Shown: positions 45,913-57,831, counted from the stretch's first letter. The stretch is DNA of 64,000 bases from Acorus gramineus (GCA_030737835.1 JAUJYN010000027.1:1426001-1490000); one strand, 5' to 3'. Notes: generated by a model not told the origin, from the letters alone. Translations and numbers: made by a program.

Positions 45913-48163
45913 ACTTTTGTCACTCCCCAGGGCGGCCGTCTCCGAGACGCGACAATGGTATATATAATATCAGCAGTCTATACAAGAGATCAATAACATA
46001 CTCTAAACAACATCAAAAATAACAACACAGACAATAAAGCAGCTGACATAATATATACAAATAGCGGAAGCTCAAACGACTGAGTCTGTAATTCAAAGAC
46101 ATATTACAGACCCGATACATAATCAACTGTCCTGTGAGAGCCAATATATACAACGACATCCAAATAATATACAAACGTGTGCCCAAGCACGGAATACAAT
46201 ACATACAATCAAGAAGGGGATGTTGATGGCCTCTCACTCGCAGAACGTGACGCTGCTCCGCTACTGCTGATGTGCCTCGGGGAGCTCCTCCTTCAGATCC
46301 GACTCAGATATCACTGGAGAAAAATATATGCGAGGGGTGAGCCACACGCTCAGTGAATAGCACAACCCATGCATCACAATTCATATTAACCTCAATTAAT
46401 TATAGCCCCTAACACGGGAGCAACAACACATTCTAGTGGGCCGTCTCATCGCCAACCCACTTTCCTCCCCTCACCCTCACCCTTTCCGAGGGGTGACATG
46501 GGCCTCTTGGGGCATACTAGACCGCTCTCCACCCCTGGTCCACCCGGTAGCCCTTTCCCACCCTCGTAGCCTCGACCTAGTCCACTCCAACTACCAGTAC
46601 TGTCCGAACACATCGGAGGTACCAGACGGAAGCCCTCTGTCAGGTCAGCCATCGCCGAGGAGTACCTACATCGGATCCAACCAATAAGGAGAAGACAGCC
46701 TACTCACACGGATACGATCCTCATGGATCCGTCGACACCGATGGTAACGCTAAATAATGTCATGAATTCACAAGAATTCCTCCAGGGCGCATAACTAAGA
46801 TGCGGGGAGACATATATTATAACAACAAGGTTATAATATTCTCTAAGGCATGCTCACATTGATTTAATTAAATTAAACTAGGTGGGAGACATGCACAGAT
46901 CGGGGCAAGCTGTCTAAGCATCCATAGGCCTCTATACATGATGTAAGGGTGCGTATCCCTAGCATACAAATCTAAGGTGGCATGGATACATCATATTAAT
47001 CAATATAAGGGTGCATATCCCTAGCATGCAAGTCTAGGTGGCATGGATACAACATAATATTCATGCAAAGCATAGTTTACATTTAATACTAGCTAATATG
47101 CAACTATGGTGCCCCAGGGGAGGGCAATGCACGCCTACGTGCATCGAACGCCTCCCTACTGGGTTGGATTGTCCCACTCACCAAAACCCGGGTCATCGCG
47201 TGACCGCCCGTCAAGATCTGCAAGACATGGGTAATCAAAATGGTGAGTAATTACACAAATACATAAGAAATACGCTAGAAATACCCAACACTCGGACAAG
47301 CATGCATACGGGCCTGCACGCACGCGAGTCCGAGTGCCCCGACATCCTCCCGCACCCACGGCAGCCATGCGCACGGCCACCCGCACGCGCACGCACGGGT
47401 GCGCAAGCACGCACGCACTCCCAAGCCCCGGGCGCACTGCCGCGCCCCAGCCCGCGCGCCCAGACTCGCTGCTGCGCCCCTGCCCACGCTCCCAGACACG
47501 CTGCCGCGCTCCCGCGTGCACCGCGTGTCCAGCCCTTCATCTACCCGCGCGTACTGCGCCCCTGCGCAGCACCCCGCGCGCGCGCCCGCCAGCGCACCCG
47601 TCTGCGCCCGCCAGCGCCTGCCTGCGTGCAGACTCGCGTGCACGCGCACGGATGACCTTGCACGCACGCCCGAGCCCTTCCCACCACCACCGTCAGCCTT
47701 CCCACACCCCTAACACACATGCATACCATGCATACTCCATGTTATATATGTGTCACTTTTAGCCTTATGGTAACCATTGGAGCATTCTGGCAATTTTTGA
47801 GTTTTTTCGTTTTTCGATCGGAAACGCAAAATTTTTGGACTGTTAGCTATCGTCCTGTGTTTGAGGACTCCGATTGAAAATCTAATTGTATATTATGTGT
47901 CTTGGTGCCATTTTAAACCACTCACGAAAATTTCATCGAATTCCGGTAACGTTTCAGAATTTCATAGTTCTGAGGCGTATCCGGGTTTTGACCGAGCGAG
48001 AAGTCATTGGGAGAGTTGACTCTGTCAAAGTGGGCCCATGACTTGGTCAACCCCTTTTGTTTTTATTTGTGGTTGGGTTGACCCAAGCCAAAACCCACTT
48101 TAACTCACCAAATCCTCACTTAAACCTAATTAATCCTCTCTTAACCCTAATCTAAGTGAGGGA

Positions 48164-48174
48164 TTATATATAAG
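48164..48174 (+). promoter_or_regulatory. Candidate TATA box of solo LTR-A2
   Basis: TTATATATAAG about 425 bp after the LTR start, followed by ACTATTCATCATC about 25 bp later, as in the copy at 8992. Confidence 0.55.
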
Positions 48175-48539
48175 TGAATCTAAAATTAGCCCCCCACTAT
48201 TCATCATCTTTCCCATTGGTTTTTCTCTCTCCCCCTCTCTCTTTTTCTTGATTTTGAGCTACCTAGAGTGCTTGAAATCAAAAACACAAAGCATAGAAAG
48301 GTTAGATCTCATCCCGATCTATCTACCGGTGGTCTCGGATTCGAGTTCCGGTGTGTTTAGCCCCTTCTCACGCCCTCTTTTCTCCTCTGATTTCAGCCAT
48401 TTCGAGGGCTGAGGAAGAGCTCGGTGGTGGAGGTCTTTGGGGAGGTGTTTCGGTGCACGAAGAGCTCCCGGTCCCCTTCTCTTCCTCTCCTTTCCTTGGA
48501 TAAGGTTTCTTTCCTTCTTTTCCATGTTTAGATGCATGT

Positions 48540-49350
48540 TAGGGGGTGTTTTTGGGTTGTGGTGGCGGTGGGTGGCTGTCGGTGGTGGTTGGGGGTGGTC
48601 GGAGGCCACTGGTGGCCGGTGAGTGGTGGTTGGCTGGCTCGGGCAGGCAGGCAGGGTGGTTGGCTGTCTTGGGCAGGATGGCAGCACAGGCAGCGCAGCA
48701 GGCAGCGCATAAGGCGGACAGGTGGCAGGGCGCGCACTCGTGCGCGCGGGCGTGCGCACGGGCGTGCGCTCCGGTGCTGAGCGCTAGGCGCGGGTGCTGA
48801 GCGCTGGGCGATGGTCGCGGGTGCTGGGCGCGGGACGCTAGGCTCTGGGCGCAGGCGCTGGACGCTGGGCGAAGGTCGCGGGTACTGGGAGCAGGTCGCG
48901 GGTGCTGGGTGCTGGGCGCCGTGCGCGGGTGTGCGCGTGGGGCGCTGCGCAGAGGCGCGGTGCGTGCCCCGCGCAGGGGGCCGTGTACGGGTGCTGCGCG
49001 CAGGGCGCCGTGCGGGTGTGCACGGTGAGGCGAGCCGGTGGTGCGCGCGTGGTGCGTGCGGGGTGAAGCGATGGGGTGCTGGGCGAGCGATGGTGCGCGC
49101 GGGGCGAGGCGCTGGGCGAAGGGCGTGCGGTGTGCGCGCGGGCTGCTGCGCTGGGGCGCGGTGAGCGCACGGTGCACCCGGGGAGCTCGGCGGCGTGTCC
49201 TGGCGTGTGGGTAGGGGCTCGGCAGGGCGCCTGGGTGCGTGGGCTGGGGCGCGGCGGTGCATCCGGGGGCGGGTGGCCATGCGGATGGTTGTCGAGGGTT
49301 CGGGAAGAGTCGGGGTGCTCGGGCTTGCGTGCGTACAGGCCGTATGTGCG
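48540..49350 (+). repeat. GGTGG- then CpG-rich tract in LTR-A2
   Basis: About 800 bp: first GGTGG/TGGTGG repeats, then GCTGGGCGC-type repeats and GTGCG runs. Frames open on both strands are a by-product of composition. Confidence 0.8.
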
Positions 49351-49502
49351 CTTGTCTGAGTGTTGGGTATTTTAGCGTATTTTTGTGTATTTTTGTGGTA
49401 TTTGTGTATGTTACTCACCAAGTTAATTACCCTGTCTTACAGATCTTGACGAACGGTCGCGCGACGACCCGGTTACCGGTGAGTGGGACAACCCAACCCA
49501 GT

Positions 49503-49541
49503 TGGGAGGTGCTATATGCACTTGGGCGTATACCGTCCTCC
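49503..49541 (+). other. Conserved stem-loop (LTR-A2)
   Basis: GGGAGG and CCTCCC outer arms; TATATGC and GCGTATA inner arms around ACTTGG, as at 6463-6501. Confidence 0.55.
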
Positions 49542-49676
49542 CCTGGGGCAGCATAGTTAATATTAACTGATTAATATGTAAGCATGATTAATGTGTAGAA
49601 TGCATGCGTCCTATTAGTTTGATTTATTAAATTAAATGCAAGCTTATGATATTGTTAGCATGCCTTAGGGAATATA

Positions 49677-49794
49677 AGGGGGCCTTGCGAGGTAAACATT
49701 GAGACCCGGGCTAGGGTACTCCGTGTTCCTTGTTTGGTTGGCGCGATGTCCTATATCGGGACCTCAGGTTGCCCTCCCAAGGTTTCTTTTCCCC
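49677..49794 (+). mobile_element. MITE-like element, copy 5
   Basis: Same core as the other copies (GGGTACTCC, TGTTTGGTTG, CTATATCGGGACCTCA) at the homologous LTR-A2 position. The flanking AATATA duplication is eroded here. Confidence 0.6.
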
Positions 49795-50010
49795 ATTATT
49801 TATCTTATATGTTCCCCGCATCTTGGTTATGCGCGCTGGAGGAATTCTGAAGAATTCAAGACATTAGAGTTGTTGAGATGTGTTGTCGGCGGATCCGAGT
49901 GGATCATATGCGCATGGATAGGTTGTTCTGTTCCCTTCGTTGGATCCGTGTAGAGACTGCCCCGGCGTTAGAAAGGTTGTCCCGTGCAGAGGCTCCCATA
50001 AGTAGGCACC

Positions 50011-50510
50011 TCCTGATTTGGGACAGAGTGTGCTGAATGTGGGGGTGGCCAAGCGGCCTACGGAGTGGGGAGAGACTATCGGTGGACCAAGGGTGACCAA
50101 CAGCCTAGTCAGTCCCAATAGCCTATGTCACCTATTGAGGGGTGAGGGTGAGGGTGTGGTGAATGTGGGGGACTGTGCTGAATTGGGACCTCCTGAATGT
50201 GGGGGAATATGCTGAATGTGGGGGACTGTGCTAAATCAGTAGGCACCTCCTGATTTGGGACAGACTGTGCTGAATGTGGGGGGTGGCCAAGCGGCCTACG
50301 GAGTGGGGAGAGACTATCGGTGGACCAAGGGTGACCAACAGCCTAGTAAGTCCCAATAGCCTATGTCACCTATTGAGGGGTGAGGGTGAGGGTGAGGGTG
50401 TGGTGGGCCGGCGATGTGGCGACCCATTGGATTGTGTAAGGATGATTGTCAGCCTATTAAGTCCCAATATCCTTTGTCACCTATTGAGGGGTGAGGGTGA
50501 GGGTGAGGGT
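50011..50510 (+). repeat. Local tandem duplication in LTR-A2
   Basis: A ~235-bp block from CACCTCCTGATTTGGGACAG to the GTGAGGGTGAGGG stretch occurs at about 50008-50160 and 50243-50400. A third partial copy is near 50452-50515. Short GAATGTGGGGGACTGTGCTG repeats lie between (50161-50235). Similar partial doubling occurs at 7197-7363 and 11940-12120. Confidence 0.75.
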
Positions 50511-51898
50511 GTGGTGGTTCGGCGATGTAACGAACCCCCGGATTTGTGTTGTTTATGCCACTTTGAGGCTTTTGCTGATTAATTGTGGTTAATATGAATT
50601 GTGATGCATGGGTTGTGCTATTCACTGAGCGTGTGGCTCACCCCTCGCATAATATTTTTCTCTAGTGATTACCGAGGCGGACTTGAAGGAGGAGCTTCCC
50701 GAGCGACTGCCCGAATAGCGGAGTAGCGTCACGTCCCTCGAGTTTTAGAGGCCATTAGCATCCTTCCTTTTATTGTATGTATATATTTCTGTGCTTGGGC
50801 ACCCAGTTTATACTGTATTTGGATGTATGTGTGTATATTGGCTATCACAGGACATATGATTATGTATCGAGTCTGTAGTATGTTTTTGGATTACAGACTC
50901 AGTCTTTTAGCTTCCGCTATCTGTGTATATATCATGTCAGCCTTGCTTTCATCTGTATTGTCATTTTAGTTGTTGTTTCGAGTATTTTATTGATCTCCTG
51001 TTTAGACTGCTGATATCATGTATACACTTGCCGCGTCCCGGGGACGGCCGCCCTGGGGCGTGACACTCCATAACACACCCTAACATGCATCTAAACAAGA
51101 AAATAGGGAGGAGGAGGACTCACCCAAGAGAGGAAAGGAAGGGAGGGAAAATCGGGTGCTCTTCGCGCACCGAAACGCCGCCACCGAGACCACCACCACC
51201 AAGCCTCTTCTCAGCCCTAGCAAAGGCTGAAAACAGAGGAGAAAAGGAGCCTTGAGAGGGAGGCAAACAAAGGGGAACGCAAAATAAAAACCATAGGAAG
51301 GTAGATCCAACCCTTACCTATCTTTTCTCCTTCTAGGGCTTTTCTTTTCTTCCACTCTTACTAGATCAAAAGAGGAATTAAAGAGAAGGGACGTGAGGGT
51401 TTGTGTGAGTGAAAGAGAGAAGAAGAAGAAGATGAACATGAAGGGGAGGAAGTGCACGCCTAAGTGGCTCACACACACACTCACACACTCACACACTTAG
51501 GGCAATTTAGGGTTTTGGGTGAACTTTGACCTTGGGTCAACTCAACCACACAAACAAACAAAAGAGGTTGACCAAGTCAATGGTCAAACTTGACTTGGTC
51601 AAAGTCATCTTTGACTTGGTCAAGTCTCCCAATGACTTTTCGCTTGGTCAAAACCCGGATACGATTAGGAACTGTGAAATTCTGAACGTTACCGGATTTC
51701 AATGAGATTTTTGTGAGTGGCTTGAAATGGCACCAGGACACATAATGTGCAATTAGATTTTCAATCAGAGTTTTCAAGCTCAAGATGATGGCTAAAAGTC
51801 TAAAATTTTAGCGGTTCCGATCGAAAAAAGAAAAAGTTAAAAAACTGCCAGAATGCTCCAATGGTGACCAGAAGGCTAAAAGTGACACATATATAACA

Positions 51899-52769
51899 GT
51901 AAATGGTTAGGCATGCTATGGATGGGTGTTAGGGGGTGTGGGAGGGCTGAGGAGGGGGTGGAAGGGGCTCGGGCGCGCGTGCGGAGTCATCCGCGCGCGT
52001 GCGCGCATGTTTGCACTGGCTGGGGCGTGCGCGCGGGTATGCACTGGCTGGGGCGTGCACGTGGGTATGCACTGGCTGGGGAGTGCGCGCGGGTATGCAC
52101 TGGCTGGGCGCGCGGTGCGCGCGGGCGCTTGCGAGCGTGCGCGCGCGCGCGGCAGCGCGTCTGGGCAAGCGAGCAGGGGCGCGGCTGTGTGCCAGGGGCG
52201 CAGGGGCGCGTGCGGGCGTGCGCATTCATGCGTGCGCGTGCGGGGGGCCATGCGTATGGCTGCCTGGGGGTTTGGGAGGGTGTCAGGGCACTCGGACTCG
52301 CGTGTGTACGCGCGTGCTCGCATGCGTGTGGGTCTGTATGCATGCTTGTCCGAGTGTTGGGTATTTCTAGTAAATTTCTTATGTATTTGTGTTGTTTACT
52401 CACCATATTCAATGCCCATGTCTTGCAGATCTTGAGGGACGGTCACGCAACGACCCGGGTTTCGGTGAGTGGGACAATCCAACCCAGTAGGGAGGCGTTC
52501 GATGCACGTAGGCGTGCATTGCCCTCCGCTGGGACACCATAATTGTGTATTAACCTGTAATAAATGTAAAACTATGCAATGCATGATTAATATGTTGTAT
52601 CCATGCCACATTAGACTTCGTATGCTAGGGATATGCACCCTTATATCATATATGGAGGCCTATGCATGTCTAGACACCATGTCCCCTAATTGGAAAGCCC
52701 CGAACTATGTATGTTCCCATCTAGTTTAATCTAATTAAATCAAAATGAGAGCATATAGTTATAAGCATG
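51899..52769 (+). mobile_element. LTR-A, middle part
   Basis: Begins inside the leader (GTAAATGGTT, as near 58647), then CpG tract (about 51960-52350), TTGCAGATCT near 52423, GTGAGTGG near 52465, the ATGCACG/CGTGCAT stem-loop, and on to TTATAAGCATG. The minus element 45312-51898 sits in front of it. Its 3' end is replaced by LTR-D sequence. Confidence 0.75.
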
Positions 52770-53226
52770 ACTTTGAATTGTGCAATTCGGAGCTATATTG
52801 AGGAAGTTATGGCTGTTCTAGTGAAGCATGTACAGAATTTTGGGTCATGGACGATTTTTGTCCTTTGAACCCCACTTTGTCTATATAATGTCCTCCCCCC
52901 AAATGTCTCCTCTCTCACTCTCTTTGGTCCAGCCCTCTTGAGTGTGTTTGGTAGAGTTTTAGAAGGGGAAGATGAGGAAGAAGTGCTTGGAAGAGCAAAG
53001 AAGAGAAGGTGTGTGCCATTGTTGTTTTCTCTTCCCTCTCCTCCTCCTATTGCTCCCCCCTAATGTTACCCATGGATCCCCCTCCCCCCTTCCCTCTGGT
53101 TCAGCAAGAAGAAAAGGAATGAAGGCTGAAGGGGTGGTAGTGTGTTGGTGGTCGAGGTGGTCATGGGCGTGCTTGCGAGCTCCCACACCTCCCCCTTCCC
53201 TTTCCCCTTCTCTCGGTAAGCTTTCC
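52770..53226 (+). mobile_element. LTR-D, first piece
   Basis: Plus-strand counterpart of the minus LTR-D near 14600-15020 (GTGCAATTCGGAGCTATATTG, GGGTCATGGACGA). The LTR continues at 56754 after the solo LTR-C. TTTCC at 53222-53226 is the duplicated target. Confidence 0.8.
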
Positions 53227-56200
53227 TATTGTGCCTGTGTCATTTGGAGCACTCTGATTAAAAATTTGGCTACATAATTTTTCTCCTCGAAATTATGTAT
53301 TTCTGATTTGGTATTTGGATTTGATTTTGTTAAAATCCAAGATGAAGAGGTTTAAATATGATTTTATTATGAGATGTCCAGTTTTGAGTTAGCTTTCGTA
53401 CAAAAGTGGAATTAGGTCAACTGGATTCATGTAGTAAAAGTTATGGGTATTTTACCAAGTATACCCCGGGGAGGGAAATTCTGGCAGCAGCCCTGTTCTA
53501 TGTTTAGCTCTAATTTCGGAATAGCTGGAGAGATTATTTGATCTTGGCATAAACATGAAAGTTGTAGATAATCTTCTTGGCTTTCCAACGGAATTGGAAT
53601 TGTGCAATTAGGAGCTATATTGAGGAAGTTATGGTTGTTCTAGTGAAGCTTGTACAGAATTTCAAGTCAAAGGATGATTTGGTCATTTGTATCCCCTCTT
53701 TAGATATTTGTGTGCAAACAAATATCTTCTCTCTCTCTCTCTCTCCCTCTCACTTCCACGCCCATTTTTCTTGGCCCTCTCTTCCTTTTTCTCAAGCCCC
53801 CCAAGTGTTTGATATATCTCCTCAATGAGATGGAGAAGGAGATGGTGCTAGTGCAAGAGGAGCTTGTGTAGGTTTTGTTGTTGTTGTTGATCTCCTCTCT
53901 CTCAAGCTCCTCTCATATCTTGTTCTCCCCCCCCCCTTGATTTGCAGCCAAGAAGGGCTGAGGAGACTCCGAAGAGGTGGTGGTGGTGGTGGTGGTTGAG
54001 GCGGCCGTGGGGGCGTCGAGAGCCCCGCATCTCCCCCTTTTCGTTTCCCTCTTTTGGTAAGTCCCCTTCCCCTTCTTTTTTATTTTTAGGGTTGTTGGGA
54101 TAGTTAGGGTGTTCATGCATGCTATGCATATGGGTTAGGGTGTGTGTGAGGGTTGGGGAGGGTTAAAATGGGGTTAGGGTTGGCTGGGCAAGCATTGGGA
54201 GTTGTCTGCGCGCGTGCGCGCACAGACGGGCACTGGCAGGCGCGCAGCCCGCGTGCGCGCGGGTGCTGGTGCGAGCGGGGGCAGTGCGCCTGGGCATGCG
54301 CCTGGGCGCGGGGTTGGGGGCCGGTGCGCGCGTGCGCGTGCGTGCGCGTGCTGGGGCGTGCGCAGGGGTTCTGCGAGGGCGCGCGGGTAGGCGCGCGGCA
54401 GTGCACCGAGGGTGCTGGGGTGCGTGCGTGCGTGCGCATTCAGGGGGCCATGCGTGTGGCTGCTCCAGGGTTCGGGTAGGTGTCGGGGCACTCGGACTCG
54501 CGTGCGTACATGCGTGCTCGCATGCGTGCGAGTCCGTATGCATGCTTGTCCGAGTATTTGGTATTTCTAATGATTTCTATGTGTAAATTGTGTTGTTACT
54601 CACCAAGTTGGATGCCCCTACCTTGCAGATCTCGTCGGATGGGATGCGCGAGGTCCCGGGTCGTATGGTGAGTGGTTCGATTCCAATCCCCCCCCCTCTC
54701 TAGGGATGCGCTCGACCCGCGTAGACGCGTGTCGCGCATCGATGGGGCCCCCTAGCTATAATATGTAGATACTATGTAATGCATGATTAATATGATGTAA
54801 CCATGCCATATTAGACCTGGTATGCTATGGATATGCATCCATGATACATGTATAGAGGCCTATGCATGCCTAGACACCATGTCCCTTGATTGGAAAGCCC
54901 CAATCTATGCATGTTTCCCATTTAGTTTAATTTAATTAAATCAAAATGAGAATATATTGTTATAAGCATGCCTTAGAGAATATTATAACCTTGTTGTTAT
55001 AATATATGTTTCCCCGCATCTTAGTTATGCGCCCTGGAGGAATTCTTGAGAATTCATGACATTAGTAGTGTTAGAAATCGTTGTCGACAGATCCAAGAGG
55101 ATCGTATACGCGCGTGAGTAGGTTGTCTTCTCCTTTTGGTTGGATCCGAGTAGGGACTCCCCAGCGTTGGAAAGCTGACCTGACAGAAGGCTCCCATCTG
55201 TAGGTACCTCCGATGCGTCGGACAGTGCTGATCGTGGGAGTATACCAGGTAGAGGCTACGGAGTGTGGGAGAGGCTACCGGGTGGACCAGGGGTGGAGAG
55301 CAGTCTAGTCTGCCCCAAGAGGCCCATGTCACCCCTAAAGGGTGAGGGTGGGGTGGGTCGACGATGTTACGACCCACTAACTTGTGTAGTTACTCCCGTA
55401 TAGAGACTATGACTATTTTAAGGTTATTATGAGTGTGTTGATTGTTGTTATGCCTGTGTTTTGATATCTCGATAAGTGAGTATCGAGAGTAGTTTTTTCC
55501 ATTGGGTTCGCTCTGCTAACATGGGATCGTTCTCCCCTTCGTTGGATCCGATGTAGGAACTTCTCGGGTTTAGTTGTCCTAACAGAGGGCTCCCATCTGT
55601 AGGTACCACCGATGCATTCAGAAGAGTACTGATCATGGGAGTATACCAGGTAGAGGCTACCCAAGGAAAGGGCTACTGGCGGACCAAGGGTGTAGAGCGG
55701 TGAGTTGAGGAGATCGGGTTGTAGATACTACCCGGGAGAGGGTTAACGAATGATGTTACGGGCGTGGGAATCGTTCTCCCTTTTGGTTGGATCTGAGTAG
55801 GGACTCTCCGTTGTTGGAAAGCTGTCCAGACAGAGGGCTCCCATCTGTAGGTACCTCCGATGCGTCGGACAGTGCTGAACGTGGGAGTATACCAGGTAGA
55901 GGCTACGGAGTGTGGGAGAGGCTACCGGGTGGACCAGGGGTGTAGAGCAGTCTAAATCTCTTCCAAAAGTCCCAAAAGTCTCCCTCCAGGAGTGAGGGTA
56001 AGGATGAGGTGAAGAATATCGCCGCGTGACCCATTCGTTGTTCGACCGTTCCCATAGTTGTTGGGTCTGGTCATGAATCGATGTTTAAAGGCATCGTTTG
56101 AGCAATTATCTAGATGTAGATGATCCAGCAGTGTGGTGTAGACCAGTAAATCTGGGTCTCTTCGACCGACGGTCTGGTCTCTCCCCAAAAGTCCCTCCGG

Positions 56201-56753
56201 GAGTGAGGGTGGGGGTGAGGTTGGTCGCGCCGCCGCGTGACCCAGTTATCCATGGGTTTCCACCCATGTTTTCCTTGAAAGGAAATTGATTATGTATTGA
56301 ACTGTAGTATGGTGATTGGTTTCCAGCCACTCACTGAGCTTGTAGCTCACCCCTCGCATACTGTTTCTTTTCAGGGGTAGTGTTGGGCGTGGAGCTGGAG
56401 CTTTCCTGTGGCGTGGTCTTATGGGCGTGGAGCGTTCTGTCGGCGGGTGGCGAGTGCGAGGCTGTCAGCATTCCTATAGTCATTTTATGTTTTGTAAATC
56501 GTGCATGTGGCACAGGTTGTATTTTTCTTTGGTCTAGACTTGGCTCTCACAGGACAGTGATTGTGTATTCGAGTCTGTAATAATGCTTTTGATTTACAGA
56601 CATTGTTTATATATTATGCTTCCGCTTTTCAGTCAGTTATCATTATCTTGCTTTGCCGCCTTGTGTATTGTTGTTGGTGTCTTTATTGACCACAGGTATT
56701 GATAGCTGATATTTTAATATTTGCTACGTCTCGGGGACGCCTGGGGTGTGACA
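53227..56753 (+). mobile_element. Solo LTR-C
   Basis: Starts TATTGTGCCTGTGTCATTTG (first dinucleotide changed from TG) and ends GGTGTGACA at 56753 (3,527 bp). A perfect TTTCC duplication is at 53222-53226 and 56754-56758. No interior. It is the cleanest complete LTR-C and shows three successive GGATCC/GGTACC modules (about 55140-55300, 55538-55700, 55786-55970) and the TTTCTTTTCAG site near 56365. Confidence 0.95.
55136..55970 (+). repeat. Three-fold module repeat in LTR-C
   Basis: Each module reads roughly TTGGATCCGA, GTAGG.ACTC, GAGGGCTCCCATCTGTAGG, TACC, GATC.TGGGAGTATACCAGG, TAGAGGCTAC, GGTGGACCA. LTR-A carries one module, the solo LTR-B two (about 39298-39640), LTR-C three. Confidence 0.7.
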
Positions 56754-56929
56754 TTTCCCCTCTTCTTTTTTCTGGTTTTTCAGCTCATTGGGTGTGTTGG
56801 GAGGTGGTGCATGCTAAGTGTTTGTGTTTTGGTTTGTGTGTGCTTGGTTGCTTGGGTGTAGGGGTGCCGGCGTGCCCGTGTGTCTGCTGCCCTGTGTGTG
56901 CTGCCTGTGCCCAGCTTGCTCTGTCTGCT

Positions 56930-57450
56930 GCCCTGCCAGCACCAGCACTCATGCCCAGCAGCTGTGCCCAGCGTGCCCAGCGGCTGTGCCCAGCATGCCC
57001 TGCCTGCTGCCCTGCCAGCACCTGCGTCTGTGCCAGGCGTGCCCTGCGTCTGTGCCCAGCGCGTCCTGCGGCGTGCCCTGCGTCTGTGCCCAGCGCGCCC
57101 TGCGCCTGTGCCCAGCGTGCCCTGCGGCGTGCCCTGCGTCTGTGCCCAGCGCGCCCAGCGACTGTGCCCAGTGCGTCCTGCGACGTTCCCTGCGACTGTG
57201 CCCAGTGCGTCCTGCGACGTTCCCTGCGACTGTGCCCAGTGCGTCCTGCGATGTTCCCTGCGACTGTGCCCAGCGCGCCCAGCGACTGTGCCCAGTGCAT
57301 CCTGCGATGTTCCCTGCGTCTGTGCCCAGCGCGTCCTGCGCCTGTGCCCAGTGCGTCCTGCGACGTTCCCTGCGACTGTGCCCAGCGCGCCCAGCGACTG
57401 TGCCCAGTGCGTCCTGCGACATTCCCTGCGACTGTGCCCAGCGCGCCTTG
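56930..57450 (+). repeat. 34/22-bp minisatellite in LTR-D
   Basis: An array of TGTGCCCAG-led units in two lengths: 34 bp (TGCGTCCTGCGACGTTCCCT inside) and 22 bp (CGCGCCCAGCGAC ending). Both lengths leave remainder 1 on division by 3, and no unit holds a stop in any plus frame, so several long overlapping frames appear. No sign that any is a protein gene. Confidence 0.85.
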
Positions 57451-57579
57451 CCCTGCCTGTGCAACCCGAGTGTGCGTGCCTCCCTCTACATGCGTGCTGC
57501 CCCGCTTGCCCTGCTCGCGTGTTGCCTCACGATGCGCAATGACCCGGGTAGCGGTGAGTGGTTCGATCCAAGCCTTTGG

Positions 57580-57619
57580 GATGCGCTCGATGCATGCACG
57601 TAGTCGTGCATCACGCATC
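57580..57619 (+). other. Conserved stem-loop (LTR-D)
   Basis: Outer GATGCG and CGCATC; inner ATGCACG and CGTGCAT around TAGT. Both parts pair perfectly. It combines the outer arms of B/C with the inner arms of LTR-A. Confidence 0.65.
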
Positions 57620-57831
57620 CATGGGGCTTTTTTGCACCCTAAATATGCTAGATATTTGCATGCTAGGATTGTATAGCTCGTATATTGCGTAGAACCCCCC
57701 TTTTCTACCATATACTTGCCCATGTATCATAATCATGTGTGAATTATTATGTATGCTTGCTCCCTTCAAGTATGGGCATGTGTGATATGTTTGTATGGAT
57801 GTATAGAATAGGGCATGCCTTAGGTAGTATT

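Larger units (their letters stand above)
47740..51065 (+). mobile_element. Solo LTR-A2
   Basis: TGTTATATATG at 47740 to GTGACA at 51065 (3,326 bp). A perfect CTCCA target duplication lies at 47735-47739 and 51066-51070. No interior is attached. It holds a long CpG tract (48540-49350), MITE-like copy 5 and a local tandem duplication near 50010-50510. Confidence 0.95.
45918..51898 (-). mobile_element. 5' LTR-A of the minus element, split by a solo LTR-A2
   Basis: On the minus strand it starts at 51898 (TGTTATATATGTGTCAC) and ends at 45918 (GGGGAGTGACA), followed by the PBS. Its own 2.65 kb (51066-51898 and 45918-47739) is split by the plus solo LTR 47740-51065. It lies inside a plus LTR-A body that continues at 51899. 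Confidence 0.9.
56754..57831 (+). mobile_element. LTR-D, second piece
   Basis: Continues 53226 across the TTTCC duplication: TTTTTCAGCTC, then the minisatellite, GACCCGGGTAGCG, GTGAGTGG (near 57553) and a stem-loop, up to GGCATGCCTTAGGTAGTATT, where an LTR-A element starts. Confidence 0.82.

Noticed and set aside
50377-50410. Interstitial telomere repeats
   Set aside because: GTGAGGGTGAGGG is G-rich but is not the plant telomere unit TTTAGGG.
56930-57450. CRISPR-like array
   Set aside because: No unique spacers of constant length between the repeats, and the genome is a plant's. It is a simple minisatellite.
56699-57723. Frames of 325 and 312 codons with regular Cys repeats
   Set aside because: Produced by a 34/22-bp minisatellite whose unit lengths keep every frame open. 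Both strands and several frames are open together.
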